A stretch of DNA of 60,523 nt from an uncultured Lachnospiraceae bacterium. GTDB taxonomy: Bacteria > Bacillota > Clostridia > Lachnospirales > Lachnospiraceae. The position numbers and the translations under genes are program-made. The stretch spans positions 1 to 60,523 of the forward strand of contig CAJULP010000102.1 in assembly GCA_910587295.1 (NCBI GenBank), in the 5' to 3' direction. This document shows, one piece after another, positions 1 through 6,812 of the stretch (position 1 is its first letter; each line of letters opens with the position of its first letter). Below the pieces are notes generated by a model that was given only the letters and a program-made list of their open reading frames with translations, was not told where the DNA came from and ran no database searches.

Positions 1-1160
1 AAGCGTAGCAGATAGCCAGAGCTTGTCAACCAGTGTAGCGGACAGTCAGAGTCTGAGCACAAGCGTAGCAGATAGCCAGAGCTTGAGCACGAGCGTAGCG
101 GATAGTCAGAGTCTGAGCACAAGCGTAGCAGATAGCCAGAGCCTGTCAACCAGTGTAGTGGACAGTCAGAGTCTGAGCACAAGTGTAGCGGATAGCCAGA
201 GCTTAAGCACAAGCGTAGCGGATAGCCAGAGCTTAAGCACAAGCGTAGCGGACAGTCAGAGCTTGAGCACGAGCGTAGCGGACAGTCAGAGCTTGTCAAC
301 GAGCGTAGCGGATAGCCAGAGCTTGTCAACGAGCGTAGCGGATAGCCAGAGCTTAAGCACAAGCGTAGCAGATAGCCAGAGCCTGTCAACCAGTGTAGCG
401 GATAGCCAGAGCTTAAGCACAAGTGTGGCGGATAGCCAGAGCTTAAGCACAAGTGTGGCGGACAGTCAGAGTTTGAGTACGAGCGTAGCGGATAGTCAGA
501 GTCTGAGCACAAGTGTAGCGGATAGCCAGAGCTTAAGCACAAGTGTGGCGGACAGTCAGAGTTTAAGCACAAGTGTGGCGGACAGTCAGAGTTTGAGTAC
601 GAGTGTGGCAGATAGCCAGAGCCTGAGCACGAGCGTAGCGGACAGTCAGAGCTTGTCAACGAGCGTAGCGGATAGCCAGAGCTTAAGCACAAGCGTAGCA
701 GATAGCCAGAGCTTGTCAACGAGCGTAGCGGATAGCCAGAGCTTAAGCACAAGTGTAGCGGACAGTCAGAGCTTGAGCACGAGCGTAGCGGATAGCCAGA
801 GCCTGTCAACCAGTGTGGCGGACAGTCAGAGTTTAAGCACAAGTGTGGCGGACAGTCAGAGTCTGAGCACAAGCGTAGCGGATAGCCAGAGCTTGAGCAC
901 GAGCGTAGCAGATAGCCAGAGCTTGAGCACGAGCGTAGCTGACAGTCAGAGCTTGTCAACGAGCGTAGCGGATAGCCAGAGCCTGAGCACGAGCGTAGCA
1001 GATAGCCAGAGTCTGAGCACAAGTGTAGCTGACAGTCAGAGTCTGAGCACAAGTGTAGCTGACAGTCAAAGCTTAAGCACAAGCGTAGCAGATAGTCAGA
1101 GCCTGTCAACGAGCGTAGCGGATAGCCAGAGCCTGAGCACGAGCGTAGCTGACAGTCAAA
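1..1160 (+). repeat. 30-bp tandem repeat array encoding STSVADSQSL units
   Basis: About 38 contiguous 30-bp units encode the same decapeptide. Units differ almost only at synonymous positions (AGC/TCA for Ser, ACC/ACG/ACA for Thr, GTA/GTG, GCG/GCA/GCT), and recurring combinations of variants appear in several places. One unit near base 156 carries Val for Ala (SVVDSQ). The pattern suggests repeated duplication or gene conversion with selection on the protein. Confidence 0.95.
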
Positions 1161-1702
1161 GTGCATCGACAAGTTCGAGTGAATCAGCAAGTGAGAGCGC
1201 AAGTACATCAAGCAGCAATAGTTCAGCGGCTGAAGGTGGCGAAGGAACAGGTCCAGAAGATGGAACAGATCCGGCAGGTGGTGGAGAGACAGGACCCGCA
1301 GCTGATGTTGCGGCAGTAGCACCGGCAGTGGCGGAAGCAGCGGCACCGGTCGTAGAAGTGGAAGTAGATACGGCAGCGGCTCCGTTAGCAGCACCAGGAG
1401 CAGCTCCGTTAGCAGCACCGGCTATACAGGTAGAAGATGAGGAAGTTCCTCTTGCAGTTATGGATATTGAAGATGATATTGAGGATGAGATAACAGATGA
1501 TCAGGAGCTTTTTGAAGTAGAAAATGAAGAGGTTCCATTGGCTAACACAGGTATCATTGAAAATGTTCATCATTGTATCACGCACTTCATAGAGCTGATC
1601 ATAGCGGGAGTTTTATCACTTTACTATGTGGGAAGCACAAAGAAGGAGAAGAAAGAAATTACCGGCTTGAAAAAGGATATTGATGACAAAGAGAGAAGGT
1701 AA
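1..1702 (+). CDS. Serine-rich-repeat surface adhesin, 5'-truncated at window edge
   Basis: This is the C-terminal part of a secreted serine-rich-repeat glycoprotein, the substrate expected for the accessory Sec genes that follow. The frame is open from base 2 and the true start lies upstream. Up to about base 1160 the protein is a near-perfect tandem array of the decapeptide STSVADSQSL, with five Ser/Thr per unit available for O-glycosylation. Then come a short Ser-rich linker, a Gly/Glu stretch, a Pro/Ala/Val-rich stretch and an acidic segment. The end holds a sortase-like motif (LANTG within VPLANTGI), a hydrophobic stretch (HCITHFIELIIAGVLSLYYVG) and a Lys-rich tail. The anchor is atypical: Ala replaces the Pro of LPXTG and the charged tail is long, about 27 residues. 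The link to the accessory Sec system is inferred from adjacency and composition. Confidence 0.9.
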   Translation, partial: SVADSQSLSTSVADSQSLSTSVADSQSLSTSVADSQSLSTSVADSQSLSTSVVDSQSLSTSVADSQSLSTSVADSQSLSTSVADSQSLSTSVADSQSLSTSVADSQSLSTSVADSQSLSTSVADSQSLSTSVADSQSLSTSVADSQSLSTSVADSQSLSTSVADSQSLSTSVADSQSLSTSVADSQSLSTSVADSQSLSTSVADSQSLSTSVADSQSLSTSVADSQSLSTSVADSQSLSTSVADSQSLSTSVADSQSLSTSVADSQSLSTSVADSQSLSTSVADSQSLSTSVADSQSLSTSVADSQSLSTSVADSQSLSTSVADSQSLSTSVADSQSLSTSVADSQSLSTSVADSQSLSTSVADSQSLSTSVADSQSLSTSVADSQSASTSSSESASESASTSSSNSSAAEGGEGTGPEDGTDPAGGGETGPAADVAAVAPAVAEAAAPVVEVEVDTAAAPLAAPGAAPLAAPAIQVEDEEVPLAVMDIEDDIEDEITDDQELFEVENEEVPLANTGIIENVHHCITHFIELIIAGVLSLYYVGSTKKEKKEITGLKKDIDDKERR

Positions 1703-1710
1703 ATAATTTG

Positions 1711-1857
1711 ATGGATTTTTTTCAAAATTTAGCATGGGCTTGTTGGTGGGATGTTCCCGTATTACTTTTTTTGATTGGAGCAACGGCTTGGTTTTTGGTA
1801 ACTAAGAGGAAGCTGAAGAGAGAAAAAGAGGAACTGAAAAACCAAATGACCAAATAG
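1711..1857 (+). CDS. Small single-pass membrane protein between adhesin and secY2
   Basis: This 48-residue ORF begins MDFFQNLAWACWWDVP, has one membrane segment (VLLFLIGATAWFLV) and ends in a strongly charged, probably helical tail (TKRKLKREKEELKNQM). It starts 8 bases after the adhesin stop, with a modest AGAAGG site at 1694-1699. Its position inside the accessory Sec operon recalls Asp4 and Asp5, the small SecE/SecG-like proteins of streptococcal loci, but I cannot show homology. It could be an equivalent translocon subunit, an adhesin partner, or unrelated. Coding is supported by the start/stop placement, the membrane-plus-amphipathic pattern and a gap otherwise without a gene. Confidence 0.6.
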   Translation: MDFFQNLAWACWWDVPVLLFLIGATAWFLVTKRKLKREKEELKNQMTK

Positions 1858-1871
1858 TTTAATAAAAATAC

Positions 1872-1907
1872 AATCGGCGGTTGCCATAAATTGGGTAACC
1901 GCCGATT
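1872..1907. promoter_or_regulatory. 14-bp stem-loop upstream of secY2
   Basis: Bases 1872-1885 pair with 1894-1907, with one G-U wobble and an 8-base loop. No T-run follows on the plus strand, so it is not a canonical terminator there; on the minus strand a T-rich stretch follows, but no minus-strand gene ends here. It probably separates expression of the adhesin and small ORF from the export genes by attenuation or by stabilising the upstream mRNA 3' end. Confidence 0.6.
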
Positions 1908-1926
1908 TGTGAAAAGATGTAGGATT

Positions 1927-3135
1927 ATGTTAAAGAATTTGAAACAAAGTGAGAATGTAATGAAGTATAAACTTGTTTATACAGGTTTGATCTTCTTGAT
2001 ATATATTTTTGGGAAAAACATTCCTTTATGTGGAGTTGATATGTCTGCATATACTGTTGAAACAGCAGGCGCAGGAGAGATATTGATGCAGATGATCAGT
2101 GGTGACACATACCGCTGTTCAATTTTTGCGTTAGGGATTTTTCCTTTTATGATCTCCAATATACTGGTGCAGCTGGCATATGCGATTAGGAATCTATTTT
2201 CGAAAGCAAGAGTGTCTCCTAAGGCGATGGGATATGCGACGGCATTTGTAACATTGGCAATTGCCATATTGCAGGCGGTTGTTCAGATACCGAAACTAAA
2301 ATTTGCGGTTCCGGCAGAAATGCTTGCCATGACGAAAGTGGTAGCGGGAATTGAGATGGTGACAGGCGTAATGGTCATCTTATGGATGGCTGGCAGAAAT
2401 GGACGATATGGAATTGGCGGAAGAATGGTCTTTGCCTTGGTCAATATTTTGGAACGGCTGCTGATTATTTTTTTGGAATATCATGTGAGGGTTCTTCTGC
2501 TTCCTTTAATGATAGGGGTTGTTATGATGGTCGTTATGATCGTTATGGAAAACGCAGAAATGCGAATCCCTGTGCAGAGAGTATCCATACATAATATTTA
2601 TGCGGATAAGAATTACATGGCGATCAAATTAAATCCGGTGGGGGCTATGCCGTTAATGTTTACATCGGCAGTATTTATGCTGCCGCAGCTTTTAATTGCC
2701 TTACTGGCATATTTTTTCCCGCAAAATGCGTGGGTGGTCTGGTGGCAGGAAAATGTGGTATTGACAAACCCTTTTGGTATTGCTGTATATGTTGCGTGTG
2801 AGTATTTGATTACCATTGGTTTTTCTATGATCATGATCAGCCCAAAAGATATCTCGGAACAGTTTCTGAAAAGCGGGGATAGTATTGTAAACATCCACGC
2901 AGGGCAGGATACCAGACGATATCTTCGCAGGACAGTGTTGGTCATCAGTTTTTTCTCCGCTACGGTAATGGGTGTGTGTGTAGCCGTGCCGCTGATTTTG
3001 CAGGCGGAATTTAATGTGGATGGCGGGCCCGCAATGCTGCCTGTGACCATTATGCTATTGGTCAGTTTTTTATGTAATATATTCAGGGAATTATTTTCTA
3101 TATATAAATATGACTCTTGCAGAGCGTTGTTTTAA
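1927..3135 (+). CDS. secY2: Accessory Sec translocase channel SecY2
   Basis: SecY2 is the membrane channel of the accessory Sec system, dedicated to serine-rich glycoproteins. The predicted 402-residue product is close to the usual size of about 400 and carries multiple hydrophobic helices: the first near LVYTGLIFLIYIFGKNIPLCGVD, and later SecY-like segments such as FALGIFPFMISNILVQL and GPAMLPVTIMLLVSFLCNIF. I chose ATG 1927 over an upstream TTG at 1891 because that TTG lies inside the leader hairpin. A Met at 1960 is an alternative. The stop at 3133-3135 falls just before the asp1 ribosome site. Identity is supported by the following asp1-asp2-asp3-secA2 order. Confidence 0.9.
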   Translation: MLKNLKQSENVMKYKLVYTGLIFLIYIFGKNIPLCGVDMSAYTVETAGAGEILMQMISGDTYRCSIFALGIFPFMISNILVQLAYAIRNLFSKARVSPKAMGYATAFVTLAIAILQAVVQIPKLKFAVPAEMLAMTKVVAGIEMVTGVMVILWMAGRNGRYGIGGRMVFALVNILERLLIIFLEYHVRVLLLPLMIGVVMMVVMIVMENAEMRIPVQRVSIHNIYADKNYMAIKLNPVGAMPLMFTSAVFMLPQLLIALLAYFFPQNAWVVWWQENVVLTNPFGIAVYVACEYLITIGFSMIMISPKDISEQFLKSGDSIVNIHAGQDTRRYLRRTVLVISFFSATVMGVCVAVPLILQAEFNVDGGPAMLPVTIMLLVSFLCNIFRELFSIYKYDSCRALF

Positions 3136-3155
3136 AAGGAGATTTTGAACGGTAT

Positions 3156-4787
3156 ATGTTATATTTTATTCCGGCGTGGTATCAGCAGAATAAATGGAGA
3201 GAAAATGAGCAGATTTGGTATGAGCGGCGCATGCACACAGAATTTGACGATACGGTAAAGCAGATACAGCTTTTTCATCGTAGTAAGGCATGCCGGTATC
3301 AAATTATATTACTTGGGTATGCACCAAATTTTCGTCATTTTCTACACAGACAGAGTGTATACCGGGCGCCGTATTGGTCCTGTTTTGATGCGATACAGGA
3401 GATAAAGCGAAGGAAAGTGGCGGCCTTGTCTTTTCATCAGTTTAAGTGGCCGGATGGCATTGAATTTAGATATACGCAGTTTGTGATAATTGCGATGTTA
3501 AAAGGAAAAAAGTATGCGCAGATTGACTTTGGAGAAGACGGGAATCCAATTCAGGTGAACTTATACAAGGATGATAAAATTTGCCGGCGTAATCTATATG
3601 ACGACAGAGGATTTTTATCAGCCACAATACTTTATGAGAATGAACAGCCTGTTCATTGCGACTACCTGATGGAAAATGGCGTATGGAAGCTGCGGTATTT
3701 TTACCAGGATGGACATGTGGAGATTAATTCCAAGTACCCTGCGTACCTGCTGCGAGATCAAGGCAGGGAAGAGGAGAGAAGATTTTCCAGATTGCGATAT
3801 GATGATATTTCACAGGTAATATGTGAAGTGCTTTTGTTTTATCTACAAATGGTGGGAGGAGAAGATATTTTCTGCGTTGCGATGCATGAGCAGCATATCA
3901 GACTGCTGGAAAAGGTATTAAGAGATAAGAAATTAATTTTATCCTTTTTTTCAGGAAGAAGTTTGGATACGGGCAGCCTTGCAGTTCGTAAAATGGTGAA
4001 GGAAGCGGATTACGTAGTTGCGGATTCAGGGAATACATTAAATAAATTAAAAAAAGTATGGAAAGGCTTTATGAAAAACAGTATGGCAATCCCGCCTTAT
4101 GATTCAAGAGAGGATTCCGGACTGAGTTTACAGTTTAATGTGCAGAAGATATTAGTGGCAATAGACGGCGTGGAGGGCGAAGGGTTTGGGAAATTAGTAC
4201 GCTTGCTGGGAGAGTATCTGCGGATAAATGAGAATGTCCAAATCTGCCTTTTGACCAGGAAAGCGGATTATGACAGAAAGCAAAGGGTCTTGGAGACGGT
4301 TCGGAGAGAGCTCTTGAAGGATGGCATGGAAGAAGGATGGGCTAAGGAAGCTGATGAGACAATATCGGAAAACAATATAAATATGGAAGAATCAGTACCG
4401 GTAAAATTTGTTGTGGAACAATGTGTGGATGAACTGTCTGTCAGTAAGTGCATGAGGGAACAGCGCTTGTTTGTGGATTTGCGGGAAGTACCGGAATTGT
4501 ATCTGCAGATCACAGCTATTAGCATCGGGATTCCGCAGATTGTACGCACCAAGACAGAATTTGTAACTGATGGGTTGAATGGAAAAATTTTAAAGAATGT
4601 CCATGGGCTGCCTAAGGCATTGCATTATTATCTTGGCGGGTTGAAGAACTGGAATCAGGCAAGAATATTTTCTTATGAACTGATGAAAGAGTATACCACG
4701 GACAAACTGTTAGAGAGATGGAAAGAGGTGATGGATTCCGTTGGCGGAGATTTGTATTTTACAATTGGGGAAAGAAAACTGGAATAA
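3156..4787 (+). CDS. asp1: Accessory Sec system protein Asp1
   Basis: Asp1 is a cytoplasmic partner of the SecA2 system, with a GT-B-like fold in characterised members, and forms a complex with Asp2 and Asp3 that is needed for adhesin export. The start MLYFIPAWYQQN matches the family's opening (M-x-YFIP-x-WY). ATG 3156 is preceded by AAGGAG at 3136-3141. The product is 543 residues. Its second half has a Rossmann-like stretch (KILVAIDGVEGEGFGKLVRLLGEYL) and a C-terminal GT-B-like segment (SIGIPQIVRTKTEFVTDGLNGKIL, split by me as SIGIPQIVR then TEFVTDGLNG). It overlaps asp2 by 47 bases, suggesting translational coupling. Confidence 0.88.
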   Translation: MLYFIPAWYQQNKWRENEQIWYERRMHTEFDDTVKQIQLFHRSKACRYQIILLGYAPNFRHFLHRQSVYRAPYWSCFDAIQEIKRRKVAALSFHQFKWPDGIEFRYTQFVIIAMLKGKKYAQIDFGEDGNPIQVNLYKDDKICRRNLYDDRGFLSATILYENEQPVHCDYLMENGVWKLRYFYQDGHVEINSKYPAYLLRDQGREEERRFSRLRYDDISQVICEVLLFYLQMVGGEDIFCVAMHEQHIRLLEKVLRDKKLILSFFSGRSLDTGSLAVRKMVKEADYVVADSGNTLNKLKKVWKGFMKNSMAIPPYDSREDSGLSLQFNVQKILVAIDGVEGEGFGKLVRLLGEYLRINENVQICLLTRKADYDRKQRVLETVRRELLKDGMEEGWAKEADETISENNINMEESVPVKFVVEQCVDELSVSKCMREQRLFVDLREVPELYLQITAISIGIPQIVRTKTEFVTDGLNGKILKNVHGLPKALHYYLGGLKNWNQARIFSYELMKEYTTDKLLERWKEVMDSVGGDLYFTIGERKLE

Positions 4788-6261
4788 GTTATATCAACTA
4801 CCGTCTAATGTTCGGCTGGATCATGTGGAGTGTTTGACAAAACCGCCGGAGAAGCCATACGATATTTGTTTTTTGGACAGAGAGCCATTGGAAAAAGAAA
4901 TAGAAATTTTGCATCGGGAGATTAAAGCATATACACTGTTTATTACAGATAAAATCTATGAAAGAGACACTGGATTAACAGATCGGACAAAATGGCTGTG
5001 TAAGTGTAAAAAGGCAAAGTGTATTCCGTCAGAAGATGTACAAGACTTTTTGCGGCAGGAGGCCGGATACTATTACCCACAGCCTTATGGGGAGAAATTT
5101 GCTCTCCAAGATATAGAAATTGCCCATGGATTTTCCGGAAAGATACGTTGGAATGGGAATTATAGCGTGACCCTGGAAGGAGATTTCGGGAAAGATTTCA
5201 GACAGGCGGTATGCTGGCGATATAATATTCTTTTGCCTCGTGGTCAGTCATTAGATCTTTGGATTGAATATCGAAAAAACAAAAATGTGAATATTATAAT
5301 AAGGATAGTGAGTTATGTCAGGAGGGGGATAGCTCAAATTTCAAATCAGTGGGAATTTAACGAAGAGGATTTGGAAAATGTGATACAAATACAAGGGGGG
5401 GAGACAGATGATGTGCTTTTTGTTTCGCTTAGTGCAAGAGGGCAGGGGGCATTGGAGGTGATAGCATTACATAGCAGGTATTCCAGGGGAAAACACGGTT
5501 ATTTTCTACCTGGAGGCGAACGGTATGTATCTTCCGAACGGGAAGAGGCGTTCTGCTATTTTGATCCCGGAGATTTAAAACCGCCTTTAAATGTATATTT
5601 TTCCGGTTATAAAACGAAGGAGGGATTTGAAGGATATTATATGATGAAGGGTATGGAAAGTCCGTTTCTGCTGCTATCAGAGCCTCGCTTGGAAGGTGGC
5701 GGTTTTTACATGGGCACACCCGAGTACGAGCGGCTGTTTGTGGATATGATCAAAAAGTATATGAAAGAGCTTGGATTTAATTCGGAGCAAGTGATTTTGT
5801 CAGGGCTCTCGATGGGAACCTTTGGCGCTATGTATTATGCCTGCGATATCAGGCCCCATGCGGTCATTGTGGGAAAGCCCTTAGCCAGTATCGGGAATGT
5901 GGCAGCGAATGAAAAATATCTTCGCCCGGGCGGCTTCCCTACCGCTCTTGATGTGCTGTGTCATCAGTGCGGCAGTCTTGATGAGAGTGCCGTTGAGAAG
6001 TTAAACAAGAAGTTTTGGGTTAAATTTGATGCGGCAGATTGGGGAAACTCGAAATTTATTGTTTCCTATATGCTGGAAGATGATTATGATACTAATGCTT
6101 ATCATATGCTGCTATCGCATTTAAAATCCGAGGGTGTGCAGATTTTTGGCAAAGGGATTCACGGAAGACATAATGATAATACCAATGCGATCGTAAACTG
6201 GTTTGTGACGCAGTATAAGAAAACATTACGGGAAGATTTTGGAAGAAAGCTGGAAGACTGA
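4741..6261 (+). CDS. asp2: Accessory Sec protein Asp2, SGNH/alpha-beta hydrolase-like acetyltransferase
   Basis: Asp2 works in export and, in Streptococcus, O-acetylates GlcNAc on the adhesin. The 506-residue product starts at TTG 4741, inside asp1, with AGAGGTG at 4724-4730; the opening MAEICILQLGKENW fits the family's N-terminus. A nucleophile motif GLSMG is visible with Ser357 at its centre, and candidate catalytic histidines are His474 and His477 in GIHGRHNDN. The acetyltransferase role is known for the streptococcal protein and inferred here from the retained serine motif. Its stop overlaps the asp3 start (TGATG). Confidence 0.88.
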   Translation: MAEICILQLGKENWNKLYQLPSNVRLDHVECLTKPPEKPYDICFLDREPLEKEIEILHREIKAYTLFITDKIYERDTGLTDRTKWLCKCKKAKCIPSEDVQDFLRQEAGYYYPQPYGEKFALQDIEIAHGFSGKIRWNGNYSVTLEGDFGKDFRQAVCWRYNILLPRGQSLDLWIEYRKNKNVNIIIRIVSYVRRGIAQISNQWEFNEEDLENVIQIQGGETDDVLFVSLSARGQGALEVIALHSRYSRGKHGYFLPGGERYVSSEREEAFCYFDPGDLKPPLNVYFSGYKTKEGFEGYYMMKGMESPFLLLSEPRLEGGGFYMGTPEYERLFVDMIKKYMKELGFNSEQVILSGLSMGTFGAMYYACDIRPHAVIVGKPLASIGNVAANEKYLRPGGFPTALDVLCHQCGSLDESAVEKLNKKFWVKFDAADWGNSKFIVSYMLEDDYDTNAYHMLLSHLKSEGVQIFGKGIHGRHNDNTNAIVNWFVTQYKKTLREDFGRKLED

Positions 6262-6812
6262 TGACAGGGGAGCAATGGACGATTTATTGGAATGAATATT
6301 CTTCCGACACCTACTTATACGGTTCGGAGATTACCTATCATAAGATAGATGACGTGGAGTTTTGCAACAAGTTGATGCCGGCGGGAACGGTGGTCAAACA
6401 ATGGTATTCCAAAACAAATTATCAGGCACAGAGGATAGAACCGGCGTTGCCGATGATAGATGGCGAAGGGAACTATCAGATTGAGATTAATATGGAATGC
6501 ATGGAAAATGAGGCATGGCAGGTGCGGCTGGTCTTTTACGATAAATACGACGTAGAGGCAGGATTTGTTTCCATCAGGGATAAGGTAACGGATTTTCAAT
6601 GTCCGCTCAGAACATATAGTTACAGGATGCAGTTGATCAATGGTGGGATGACATGGTTTCGTTTTCATTCCATCAAGATACGGGAAATTGAAAATGAGAC
6701 AAACAAGGAACTTGAGGAAGTTAAGAAAAATCGTAGATCGGGTAAGAAGCTGTGGAAAACGTATGGCAAAGCTCTCAGACAAGGGATTGGCAGGTCTCAC
6801 CCTGAAGTTTAA
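6261..6812 (+). CDS. asp3: Accessory Sec system protein Asp3
   Basis: Asp3 is a small beta-rich, carbohydrate-binding-module-like partner of Asp1 and Asp2. This copy has 183 residues. Its core resembles the family (opening WTIYWNEYSSDTYLYGSEI, then NYQIEINMECMENEAWQVRLVFYDKY, quoted in parts: NYQIEIN, WQVRLVFYD, ending GGMTWFRFHSIKI). The last 40 or so residues are very basic and are encoded in the same DNA as the start of secA2 in another frame, so the natural C-terminus may be mostly non-core. ATG 6261 overlaps the asp2 stop. Confidence 0.85.
   Translation: MTGEQWTIYWNEYSSDTYLYGSEITYHKIDDVEFCNKLMPAGTVVKQWYSKTNYQAQRIEPALPMIDGEGNYQIEINMECMENEAWQVRLVFYDKYDVEAGFVSIRDKVTDFQCPLRTYSYRMQLINGGMTWFRFHSIKIREIENETNKELEEVKKNRRSGKKLWKTYGKALRQGIGRSHPEV

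Noticed and set aside
1..1160. Regular 30-bp repeats resembling a CRISPR array
   Set aside because: Units are contiguous with no unique spacers and keep one open frame encoding a Ser-rich decapeptide.
1891..1926. TTG at 1891 as the secY2 start
   Set aside because: It lies inside the leader hairpin, lacks a ribosome site and adds residues unlike the family.
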